Part shown: piece after piece, positions 7,883 to 15,293 of the stretch | Layout of the letters: each line of letters begins with the position of its first letter | Numbering within the stretch: position 1 is the first letter of the stretch | Assembly (NCBI GenBank): GCA_009861545.1 | Contig: VXME01000033.1 | Location: 1-53,129 of the forward strand | Source of the DNA: Acidobacteriota bacterium | Lineage (GTDB): Bacteria; Acidobacteriota; Vicinamibacteria; Vicinamibacterales; UBA8438 | Direction: 5' to 3' | DNA: 53,129 nucleotides | The notes under the pieces: model-generated | What the model was told of the DNA's origin: nothing | The model's database searches: none | What the model saw: only the letters and a program-made list of their open reading frames with translations | Made by a program: the position numbers and the translations under genes

Positions 7883-7975
7883 GGAGAGCCCTTTACAGTC
7901 TGGACTGCATTCTCCCTCGCCGGTTCCGCAACCATTCCGCCAAGCGGCGGCCGGCGCAGCAGTCGACCAGGAACC

Positions 7976-8224
7976 TCACCGCCGCTCCACCGAGACCGCG
8001 GCGAGCGTGTCACCCGCGATCACCGCGTGCGCGTAGGCGATGCACGCTCGGATGTCGTCCTGTTCGAGCTTCGGGTAGTCGTCCAGGATTTCCTCCGAGC
8101 TCGCTCCCTGCGCCAGCAGGCTCAGAATCGTCTCCACCGACAGGCGCATGTTCCGGACGATGGGCTTTCCGCCGAACACGTCCGGCCGAGCGGAGATCCG
8201 CTTCAGTAGTTCCGAGTTGTCCAT
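7976..8224 (-). CDS. DUF433 family protein (orphan antitoxin-like)
   Basis: 82 residues from ATG 8224, preferred over ATG 8248 because AAGGAG lies 9 bases before it. The motifs RPDVFGGKPIVRNMRLSVETIL and GASSEEILDDYPKLEQDDIRACIAYA are typical of DUF433, a small helix-turn-helix fold that usually stands directly upstream of a DUF5615 PIN-like toxin. No such toxin follows; the next gene is vanZ-like after 93 bases. It may be an antitoxin left after loss of its toxin, or a free regulator. Confidence 0.8.
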   Translation of the reverse strand: MDNSELLKRISARPDVFGGKPIVRNMRLSVETILSLLAQGASSEEILDDYPKLEQDDIRACIAYAHAVIAGDTLAAVSVERR

Positions 8225-8343
8225 GCGCTCCGACTCCTTCTTCAGCAATTCGATACTGTACTACCGGGCCCCGCGAGCTCGGACCATGTCACCGGCGTGT
8301 GGAACGTGGGCCGGCGGATCCCCTCCCTCTCGACGCACGGGGA

Positions 8344-9426
8344 TCATGGGACGCTCCCCGAATCGCCGAGCCGGGCTCCCGTATCCGCCTGCCGGTAGTC
8401 GAAGAACTCCTGCGTGAACGTCGCGGCATACTCGCCGAGTGCGGTCGTGGCCCGCCCCGACAGGGTCATCCGCGCCGGCATCCAGACGCCGCGGACGGGC
8501 GCCAGCTCCATCACCGCCTGCAGGCCGTCGGACCGCACGAGCCATCGGAACCGAAGGAAGTCGAGCCCGGCGTTCTCGAAGGCGTACTGCACTATCTGGT
8601 GAATCTCGGGATCCACCCACAGCGTTACCATCGACGTCTTGACGATCCCCCGATTGATCCGCTCGCCGGCCTCCTTCCAGAAGGCGCCGGTCGGGTAGAA
8701 CTCGATGCGCACGACCTCGCGGCCCGCGACGGTCTCGCGGCCGACGAAGTAGTACTCGCCCGGTTCCAGCGTCCACTCCAGGAAGTAGAAGAAGTCGGTG
8801 ACGAAGCGGGGCTCGGGGTCTCCCTGGTCGACCAGCTCCTGGGTCTCGGTACCACGCGTATCATCACCCGTCAGCAACTCGGTGCGCCGCCGCTCTTCCT
8901 CGCGCAGCCAGGACCGTTCGTAGCCGCGCCGCGTCGCGTCGTCGATGCCGAGACCATCTACTCGCACCGGGCTGCGCACGGCCGTTCCTTCGCGGACGTA
9001 CCACTCGTACTCGCGCACGCGTCGAAAGCTGGAGAGTCGACTGTCCGGCGGAGCGTCGAGCTCGAAAGAGGAGGTCTCTCGCAGGACGAAGTCGCCCAGC
9101 CGCCGCCACGGTGCGGCGTCCCGCCGGGCGAGCACGCGCTCCATGAACCGGTCGATGTCCTTGTCGTTGTCGTTCCGGTGGGCGTGCGGTTCCCCAGCGT
9201 GCGCGGTCGCCGTGCCGGCCTGCCTGGACGAGACCGTCGCGACCGGCTGCGTGCACGAGACCGCCGCGCCGGACGGTGCGGAAGCGAGCGTCGACGTGGT
9301 CGCCGTCGTCATGGCGACGGTGAGTGCCGCCAGCAACACGAGCGGTCCGTGGCGAGACGCCGCGTCGTACTCAGAGCGGCAAGGGACCCGCGTGGCGAGG
9401 CGCGACGAGGGATGTTCCGTGTGCAT
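8344..9426 (-). CDS. Secreted protein of unknown function
   Basis: 360 residues. A hydrophobic segment at about 28-48 (LVLLAALTVAMTTATT) in an otherwise hydrophilic N-terminus suggests export. The mature part has alternating aromatic and charged residues (YEWYVREGTAVRSPVRV, DFFYFLEWTLEPGEYYFVGRE, REVVRIEFYP, SMVTLWVDPEIHQIVQYAFENA), a pattern like the beta-sheet of LolA-type lipoprotein-sorting or related outer-membrane-associated proteins, but I cannot name a family. GGAGGACCGAC precedes the ATG. The gene is monocistronic as far as can be seen, with a weak promoter candidate at 9472-9501. Confidence 0.65.
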   Translation of the reverse strand: MHTEHPSSRLATRVPCRSEYDAASRHGPLVLLAALTVAMTTATTSTLASAPSGAAVSCTQPVATVSSRQAGTATAHAGEPHAHRNDNDKDIDRFMERVLARRDAAPWRRLGDFVLRETSSFELDAPPDSRLSSFRRVREYEWYVREGTAVRSPVRVDGLGIDDATRRGYERSWLREEERRRTELLTGDDTRGTETQELVDQGDPEPRFVTDFFYFLEWTLEPGEYYFVGRETVAGREVVRIEFYPTGAFWKEAGERINRGIVKTSMVTLWVDPEIHQIVQYAFENAGLDFLRFRWLVRSDGLQAVMELAPVRGVWMPARMTLSGRATTALGEYAATFTQEFFDYRQADTGARLGDSGSVP

Positions 9427-9683
9427 GTCGGTCCTCCGTTCGTGGGGCGGGCGCGCCGCACGGCGCTACGCATTGCACGGCGGATGCCAACGGCTGGTCA
9501 ATTGCCAACTCATTGAGACAAAGTGGTTTGGTTGGTGTGAAGAAACGTGGAACGCGGCTCGATTCAGGGTGGAGGCTGGACACCACGCGCCAACTGCTGT
9601 GCATTCAATGCACCTACACCCCCGGGGAGACGAATGGCATTCCCGAGTCGAACGGGGCGGAAGGGCTCGCGCCACGTCGGCGC
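9427..9683. other. Intergenic region between divergent genes
   Basis: No coding sequence that I can support. A weak minus-strand promoter candidate is present: TTGACC (complement of 9496-9501), an 18-base spacer, TGCAAT (complement of 9472-9477), which would serve the secreted protein starting at 9426. Nothing else was recognised. Confidence 0.3.
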
Positions 9684-9713
9684 TTGACAGGCCGAATCGC
9701 GGCTACCGATACT
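9684..9713 (+). promoter_or_regulatory. Sigma-70 promoter of the Uma2 gene
   Basis: TTGACA (9684-9689), an 18-base spacer, and GATACT (9708-9713). The ATG of the downstream gene follows 41 bases after the -10 hexamer. Confidence 0.5.
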
Positions 9714-9754
9714 CGAGAAGCGGTTCGCCGGATCTACCGAACGGGGCCGACACC

Positions 9755-10372
9755 ATGAGACCTGCGGCACACCCGGACGAATGGCGGCCTCTCACGCCGG
9801 GCGACGGCGAGTCAATCGACCGATCGGCGCGGCGGGAGCCGTGGACCGAGGCGCGGTACCTGCAGTTGACGCAGCGCTCCCGGCGGCTGCTCGAGTTCAC
9901 GGACGGCCATCTCGATATCCTGCCCATGCCGACGGACCAGCATCAGGTCATCGTGCGGTTTCTGTTGCTGGCTCTGTTTCCGCGTGCACAGGAGCTCGGC
10001 GGTACGGTGCTCTTTGCCCCGTTGCGGCTGCGTATTCGCGACGGAAAGTTCCGGGAGCCGGATCTGCTGCTCGTGCTCGACGCGAACGATCCACGCCGAG
10101 GCAACGACTTCTGGACGGGCGCCGACCTGGTGATCGAGGTCGTCAGTCCCGACGACCCTGGCCGCGACACGCAGGACAAGCGGCTGGACTACGCGGAAGC
10201 GGGGATTCCCGAGTACTGGATCGTCAATCCACTCGACGAGACGGTGACGGTGCTCGTGCTGCGAGGGACCGCCTACGTTGAACATGGCGTGTTCCGGAGG
10301 GGACAGCAGACCGATTCCGTCTGCCTGCGCGACTGCCCGCTCGACGTGGCGAGCGTGTTCGACGCGAAGTGA
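9755..10372 (+). CDS. Uma2 family PD-(D/E)XK nuclease-like protein
   Basis: 205 residues. The start ATG at 9755 begins MRPAAHPDEWRP; the long upstream frame is an antisense shadow of the previous gene. The Uma2 core is present: LLEFTDGHLDILPMPTDQHQ, LRLRIRDGKFREPDLLLV (acidic catalytic position), ADLVIEVVSPDDPGRDTQDK (E and K of the E-x-K part) and YAEAGIPEYWIVNP. The family has a restriction-endonuclease fold, is often found in many copies in cyanobacteria and acidobacteria, and has no firmly proven role. A good promoter lies just upstream. Convergent with the torD-like gene. Confidence 0.88.
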   Translation: MRPAAHPDEWRPLTPGDGESIDRSARREPWTEARYLQLTQRSRRLLEFTDGHLDILPMPTDQHQVIVRFLLLALFPRAQELGGTVLFAPLRLRIRDGKFREPDLLLVLDANDPRRGNDFWTGADLVIEVVSPDDPGRDTQDKRLDYAEAGIPEYWIVNPLDETVTVLVLRGTAYVEHGVFRRGQQTDSVCLRDCPLDVASVFDAK

Positions 10373-10400
10373 CACACTTCGCCGCAGGCTGCTCCTGGTG

Positions 10401-11096
10401 TCAACCAGACGTCGTGGCGCCGCACAGACGCGCCGATTCCGCAAGCGACCCCAGCGCAAGAAGCGCCGCGCCGCGGTAGTAGCCGGTCTCGGCGTGCTTG
10501 TCCACGAGCGCGAGACAGGTGGGAGCCCAGGCAAGCACGTGGTCCCGCAGGAAATCCTTCTGGGTTTCGAAGCATCTCCCAAGTTGAGATGCGTCGCCCG
10601 CGGCTGCGGCCTGAGCGGCCAGGTCCGACAGCGTCGCCACGAACGCCAGCTCCAGCCCCAGGTGATCGTCCGGCTCGCGGTGCATCGCCGGCGCCTGCAC
10701 GCCGAACCGCTTGTAGAGCTCCCGGACCTGCAGGGTCGACTCCTGGAAGGTGAGCTTAGTCTTGCTGCGATAGACCGACTCCCAGGGTGCGGCCAGCATC
10801 TCGCCCGGCCCCACGAAGAGCCGGTTGAAATCCCACGTCAGCGCGTCGAGCTGCGCCGGATTCCAGCCGTGGCAGAACTCGGTCAGCAACACGAGCCCCG
10901 CGGCGGTTCTGTCGTCGCCGGACGGGAAGGGCCAGGCTTCGAACAGCCGGTCCCCCGCGAAGGCGGCCAGCCACTCGGGGCGCGGCGCCTCGTAGAAGCA
11001 CCGGCCGAGGAAGTGGTAGGCGAGGGCCTGCTCCTGCTGCCGCCGCCGCCATTCGGCCGGTATCGTCCGCGCTTCGTCCGGCGCGGGGGCGGTCAA
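10401..11096 (-). CDS. TorD/DmsD-type molybdoenzyme assembly chaperone
   Basis: About 231 residues. All-helical protein with ALAYHFLGRCFYEAP near the start, LLTEFCHGW, and the family core LTWDFNRLFVGPGEMLAAPWESVY, followed by VRELYKRFGVQAP and EPDDHLGLELAFVATL. The E..D.H..E segment is the hallmark of TorD-like chaperones, which bind the Tat signal peptide of the catalytic subunit and guard it during cofactor loading. The start is probably TTG at 11096, which overlaps the dmsC-like stop (TTGA) and has AGGTGAGGG upstream. Last gene of the dms-type operon, so it is made with its client. Confidence 0.85.
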   Translation of the reverse strand: MTAPAPDEARTIPAEWRRRQQEQALAYHFLGRCFYEAPRPEWLAAFAGDRLFEAWPFPSGDDRTAAGLVLLTEFCHGWNPAQLDALTWDFNRLFVGPGEMLAAPWESVYRSKTKLTFQESTLQVRELYKRFGVQAPAMHREPDDHLGLELAFVATLSDLAAQAAAAGDASQLGRCFETQKDFLRDHVLAWAPTCLALVDKHAETGYYRGAALLALGSLAESARLCGATTSG

Positions 11097-12172
11097 ATGC
11101 CGACCCTCACCTGCATGGCGTAGAAGAGGAAGCGCCCACACACCTCCGACGCCGTGGTGAGGCCGAACGCGCCGCACGTGAGAGCGGAAGCCAGAGGATG
11201 GGGCGAGTACCCGGAGGACCCGGAAGATCCCCCGGCTCTGCGAATGCTCGCAAGAACACCACCGAGTGCCGCGGCGGCCGCGCCCAGCAGTCCCAGCCGC
11301 AGCAGGAGGATGCCGCCGTAGTCGCCGGTCAATCTCTGCACGCTCGCCGCCGCGGCCGGCAAGGGATTGGCGGCCAGCGAGGAGAGGTGGAGCGGCACGA
11401 CAACGAACTCCAGCGCCAGCGCCGCGATGCCGGCCAGCGCGAGTCCCCGCAGGGTCGCCGCCGGCGTCCCGCGGCTGGTCACGGGATCTCTTCCCGACAG
11501 AGCGTCGCCTGTCAGCGTGAGGCGCTGCGCCGCCAACCCGGCGGCCACGCCGAGGATGCCCAGCCGCAGCGCCGTGCCCCCGAACCCGGCGGGCGTCGCG
11601 AAGCTGTTCCAGGCCGGCTGGGCCGGCAGCAGGTAGATGGCGATCTGGCAGCCGAGAAACGCCAGGCCCGCCACGGCGGCGAGTCGGGGCAGCCACGTCG
11701 CGAGCGCTGGATTCGCGGGCGTCGGATTCGCCGGCTCCGGACCGGTCTCGCGCCGCCCCCTGGCCGGATTCGCTGATGGCGGACCGGCTGGCGCCGGATT
11801 CGCCGCGCGCCGCTCTTGCGCCGAACTCACTGCCCCCGAATAGGCCGCGCGCCACTCCTGCGCCACGACCGCACTCAACAGCGCCGCGAAGAGGCTCCCG
11901 AAGACGATCTCGCGGCTCAGCCAGGACGACGAGAAGTTCACGACGGCCCGCGCCGCCTGCAGCGGAGTGGAGAGATGAAAGAGGGCCGCGAACAACCCGG
12001 CCGACAGTACCGCGAGAACCGCGAGAAGCGGGGCGCGGTCAGACTCTCGACCGGCATCGGAACCTCCCCGCCGCGCCGACAGGTACTCCAGCACCCGCAG
12101 CGTAAGGAATGCGCCCACCGCCGCCTGCGTCAGGACCGTGAAGAACACGAGCGACCAGTCGCGCGTCTCCAT
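11093..12172 (-). CDS. DmsC-type membrane anchor subunit
   Basis: 359 residues. N-terminal WSLVFFTVLTQAAVGAFL and about eight hydrophobic helices fit the DmsC family, the quinol-oxidising anchor that passes electrons to the Fe-S subunit. LFHLSTPLQAARAVVNFSSSWLSREI matches the conserved His/Ser/Arg region of the family, as does the final segment with ASEVCGRFLFYAMQ. Between helices 3 and 4 lies a hydrophilic stretch of about 35 residues (roughly residues 115-150) rich in NPA repeats. The stop overlaps the start of the chaperone gene; the dmsB-like stop is 12 bases upstream. Confidence 0.85.
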   Translation of the reverse strand: METRDWSLVFFTVLTQAAVGAFLTLRVLEYLSARRGGSDAGRESDRAPLLAVLAVLSAGLFAALFHLSTPLQAARAVVNFSSSWLSREIVFGSLFAALLSAVVAQEWRAAYSGAVSSAQERRAANPAPAGPPSANPARGRRETGPEPANPTPANPALATWLPRLAAVAGLAFLGCQIAIYLLPAQPAWNSFATPAGFGGTALRLGILGVAAGLAAQRLTLTGDALSGRDPVTSRGTPAATLRGLALAGIAALALEFVVVPLHLSSLAANPLPAAAASVQRLTGDYGGILLLRLGLLGAAAAALGGVLASIRRAGGSSGSSGYSPHPLASALTCGAFGLTTASEVCGRFLFYAMQVRVGI

Positions 12173-12184
12173 GCGGCGCGCGGG

Positions 12185-12748
12185 TCAGGAGCCGACGAGC
12201 TTGAGCGGGATGAAGCGGATCGCCGGCTTGGTGATCTCCGCGTCGGGCAGCGGGCCGAACTCGGCCATGGCGCCCGGCTTGGCGGCCACTTCGTCCAGCG
12301 TGCCCCACTGCAGCGCCTTGGTCGGGCACGCCTCGGCGCACGCGGGTCCGCCGGTGCCGGCGTCGATGCGGTGCGAGCAGAAGTTGCACTTCTCCATCTT
12401 GCCGGTCTCTTCGCTGAACTGCGGCGCGTCGTAGGGACACGCCCAGGCGCAGAGACGGGCGCCGATGCACTTGCTCTCGTCGACGATGACGATGCCGTCG
12501 TCCCGCTTCGTGATGGCGCCGGACGGGCAGGCCTCGGCGCAGACGGGGACCTCGCAGTGATTGCACGACATCGAGACGTGGTACATGTAGGGCCCGCCGT
12601 CCTGGTCGCCCTCCACCGTCCGCACCTTGCGCCAGCGCGGACCCAGCTCGACCCCGTTCTCGACCTTGCAGGCGACCTCGCACGTGCGGCAGCCGGTGCA
12701 GCGGTTCGCGTCGAAGAAGAACGCCACCTGCTTTTTCGGGCCGCTCAT
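12185..12748 (-). CDS. DmsB-type 4Fe-4S electron-transfer subunit, one ligand Cys missing
   Basis: 187 residues. Four cysteine groups: CTGCRTCEVAC (17-27), CNHCEVPVCAEAC (62-74), CIGARLCAWAC (94-104) and CNFC...C...C (121, 124, 137, 141). This gives 15 cysteines where the family normally has 16: residue 97 is Ala in place of the usual Cys of the third group. The cluster formed by groups II and III may therefore be a [3Fe-4S] or use another ligand. The subunit carries electrons from the membrane anchor to the molybdenum subunit outside the cytoplasmic membrane. ATGA overlap with the upstream gene shows tight coupling. Confidence 0.9.
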   Translation of the reverse strand: MSGPKKQVAFFFDANRCTGCRTCEVACKVENGVELGPRWRKVRTVEGDQDGGPYMYHVSMSCNHCEVPVCAEACPSGAITKRDDGIVIVDESKCIGARLCAWACPYDAPQFSEETGKMEKCNFCSHRIDAGTGGPACAEACPTKALQWGTLDEVAAKPGAMAEFGPLPDAEITKPAIRFIPLKLVGS

Positions 12749-15195
12749 GCCGCGTCCCCCCGGGATGCCCCATCCCCGCCGGCGACCTCGACCATCGACG
12801 AGTTCAGCGTGTGTCCCAGCGAGATCGGCTCGTACTTGTCGGGGCTCAGGATGCTGGCCGTCTGCTTCTCGTTCACGCCGCCCCAGCCGGTGGTCACGCT
12901 CACCACCCCGCGCAGGATGCCGCGGGTCACGTGCGCCATCGCCTCGATCTCGCCGCGGTCGTTGAAGACGCGGATGCGGGCCCCTTCCTCGATGCCGCGC
13001 GGCGTCGCGTCGTCGGGATGGATCTGCAGCACCTGGCTGGCCCAGATCTCGGTCAGGAAGTCGTGGTGGTGGAAGCTGGAGTTGACGTGGTTGTGGTTCT
13101 TGCGGTTGATGAGCTGCAGCGGGTATCGCGCGGCCCGCGTTTCATCCACCCACGGCGCCTCCACCGGATGCAGGTACTCGAGCAGCGGGTCGAAGCCCCG
13201 CTCCTGCAGATACGTCGAGAAGAACTCGATGCGCCCCGACGGCGTGTCGAACTTCTTGTCGGCGAACGGGACCCACGGGTCCGGCATGGGATTGATCGGG
13301 CCCTCCTCGAGCTGCTCGAGGCTCACCCCGGTCGGCTCCAGCACGTGCCGCAGCAGGTCGTCGTCCGGCTTGTCGAAGTCGTCGCCGAAGCCGAGCCGCC
13401 TGGCCAGCTCGGTCAGGATCCAGCGGTCCGGGCGCGATTCGAACAGCGGCTCTATCGCCTGCTGCATGAGCTGGATGTAGCGGCTGCGGACGCCGGCCAG
13501 CAGATTCCGGGTCTCGAAGAGCGTGGTCACCGGCAGGACGAAGTCGGCGTAGCGCGCCGTGGTGGTCATGAAGATGTCCTGCACGACCATCAGATCGATG
13601 TTGTCGAGCCCGGCAATGATCTTCCGCGTGTTGGGGTACTGCGTCAGCACGCCCGTCCCCGCCACGTGGATGGCCCGGATCGGATGCGGCTTGCGCTCGA
13701 CCAGGTACTCCCCGAGCTTGGTGGCGGGAATGCCGGCGATGGGCTCGTTGCGCTGGACCGGCACCGGATAGTTGATGTTCCCGCCCTGCCGCAGGTAGCC
13801 GCCGTTGTCGTTGACGCCGCCGCCCAGCATCCCGATGTTGCCGGTGAGCGAGGCCAGGTAGAGGTGGCCGATGACCGTCAGCGTGCCGTGGTCGGTGCGC
13901 TGCGCGCCGGCCATGTTCTGGATGATCGCGGCGGGCCTGACGGCCGCATACTCCCGCGTGACCGGGGCGACCGAATCGGCCGGGGCGCCGGTGATGCGGT
14001 GCACCACTTCAGGGGTGTAGCGCGCGGCGATGGCGCGCATCCATTCGAAGACGGGCTGGTAGCGGACGCCGCCGACCGTGTAGTCGCCGCGCAGGGCGGG
14101 CCGTATCCCCGGCGTGTCGGGGGCAACCGGCCGGCCGCCGATCTCGTCCCAGACGACGAAGCTACCCGGCCCGCTGCCGCCGTCGGTCAACAGCCGCAGG
14201 TCACGCAAATCGACCGGCAGCGTCTCGCCGCCCGCCGGCCAGCCCCGCGACTCGGCCTGCAGGTCGCAGCCGCGCTCGCCGAGGCGGACCAGGAACGGCG
14301 CGTTGGTGAACCGCCGGACGTACTCCTCGTCGAAGAGCCCTTCGTCGAGCAGCACCTTGACCATGCCGAGGGCGTAGGCGGCGTCGGTGCCCGGCCGGAT
14401 CTGTATCCAGCGGTCCGACAGGGCCGCCGTCTCGCTCAGCCGCGGGTCGATGGTAATCAGCCGTGCGCCGTGCTCTTCCCGGGCCTGGAAGAGGTTCTTC
14501 ATGTAGCCCTGGTTCGAGACCGCCGGGTTGTTGCCCCAGGCCAGGAAGAAGCGGCTGTGGACCCACTCGTCGCGGAACTCCGACCGTCCGCCCCCGAAGA
14601 TGGCGTTGAACCCCGAACTGACCGAGGCGCAGCAGAGCTGCGAGATGATCGGCGTGTTGCCGCCGAAGCGGTTCCAGAAGGCCGAGTAGAGGCCCCGGAC
14701 GCCCGTCGACAGCGACGACCAGTTGCCGGTCCCGCCGAAGGCCAGGAACGCCTGGTTGCCGTCCTCCTCGAGGATCCGCTGGTAGCGCTCGGCGATGGTG
14801 TCGAGCGCCTCCTCCCAGGTGATCCGTTCCCAGCGGTCCTCGCCCCGCCGGCCCGCCCGGCGCATCGGGTACTTGAGCCGATGGGGGCTGTAGAGCTGGC
14901 GGATGCGGGAGATGCCGCGGGCGCAGGCGAGGATGTTGAAGTCCGGATCGCCGGTCACCTTGACCAGACGGCCGTCCTCGACGTGGGCCAGCAGCGCGCA
15001 GTGGAGGCACTCCGGGGTGTTCGCGGTGCGGACGATGCGGGTGCCGGCCGCCGCTGCCGCGGCGGCCCCCGCGCCGGAGACGCCGGCGGGCGCCCCGCCG
15101 GTCGGATAGCGGGACAGGAGCAGACCGCCGCCGCCGAGGGCCGACGCGCCGCCCACGAGGGCGCTCCACTTCAGGAAGCTCCGCCGCGACTGCAT
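12745..15195 (-). CDS. DmsA-type molybdopterin oxidoreductase, Tat exported
   Basis: 816 residues. The N-terminus MQSRRSFLKWSALVGG is a Tat signal with the twin-arginine motif. The bis-MGD enzyme core is clear (RWERITWEEALDTIAERY, LITIDPRLSETAALSDRWIQIRPGTDAA, and a C-terminal cap domain with NRKNHNHVNSSF and HPDDA). The N-terminal [4Fe-4S] site shows only Cys63, Cys66 and Cys91 (PECLHCALLAHVEDG ... ACARG); one of the four cysteines found in E. coli DmsA is absent. LCCASVSSGF lies where the molybdenum ligand is expected, but whether Cys or Ser binds cannot be decided by eye. First gene of a dmsA-B-C-torD operon. Likely a respiratory reductase (DMSO or other oxo-compound); the substrate is not known. 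Confidence 0.88.
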   Translation of the reverse strand: MQSRRSFLKWSALVGGASALGGGGLLLSRYPTGGAPAGVSGAGAAAAAAAGTRIVRTANTPECLHCALLAHVEDGRLVKVTGDPDFNILACARGISRIRQLYSPHRLKYPMRRAGRRGEDRWERITWEEALDTIAERYQRILEEDGNQAFLAFGGTGNWSSLSTGVRGLYSAFWNRFGGNTPIISQLCCASVSSGFNAIFGGGRSEFRDEWVHSRFFLAWGNNPAVSNQGYMKNLFQAREEHGARLITIDPRLSETAALSDRWIQIRPGTDAAYALGMVKVLLDEGLFDEEYVRRFTNAPFLVRLGERGCDLQAESRGWPAGGETLPVDLRDLRLLTDGGSGPGSFVVWDEIGGRPVAPDTPGIRPALRGDYTVGGVRYQPVFEWMRAIAARYTPEVVHRITGAPADSVAPVTREYAAVRPAAIIQNMAGAQRTDHGTLTVIGHLYLASLTGNIGMLGGGVNDNGGYLRQGGNINYPVPVQRNEPIAGIPATKLGEYLVERKPHPIRAIHVAGTGVLTQYPNTRKIIAGLDNIDLMVVQDIFMTTTARYADFVLPVTTLFETRNLLAGVRSRYIQLMQQAIEPLFESRPDRWILTELARRLGFGDDFDKPDDDLLRHVLEPTGVSLEQLEEGPINPMPDPWVPFADKKFDTPSGRIEFFSTYLQERGFDPLLEYLHPVEAPWVDETRAARYPLQLINRKNHNHVNSSFHHHDFLTEIWASQVLQIHPDDATPRGIEEGARIRVFNDRGEIEAMAHVTRGILRGVVSVTTGWGGVNEKQTASILSPDKYEPISLGHTLNSSMVEVAGGDGASRGDAA

Positions 15196-15279
15196 GGAGG
15201 CATCTTATAGCGTTTCGTCGAGAACGCAACTCGCCGCCGGGATCCTTCGGAGACTGCGCGTCCGGGGTCGTGTTGCGGT

Positions 15280-15288
15280 TGCTATAAT
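15280..15288 (+). promoter_or_regulatory. Extended -10 promoter (TGC-TATAAT) of the hybrid kinase gene
   Basis: TGC directly followed by a perfect TATAAT (15283-15288); no good -35 hexamer is visible, as is usual for extended -10 promoters. Transcription would start at about 15294-15295, the same place as the GTG start of the kinase frame, so the mRNA may be leaderless. Confidence 0.55.
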
Positions 15289-15293
15289 CGGCG

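Noticed and set aside
12811-15210. A 799-codon plus-strand frame opposite the molybdoenzyme gene
   Set aside because: Antisense shadow caused by GC-rich third positions; the minus-strand frame has full family homology.
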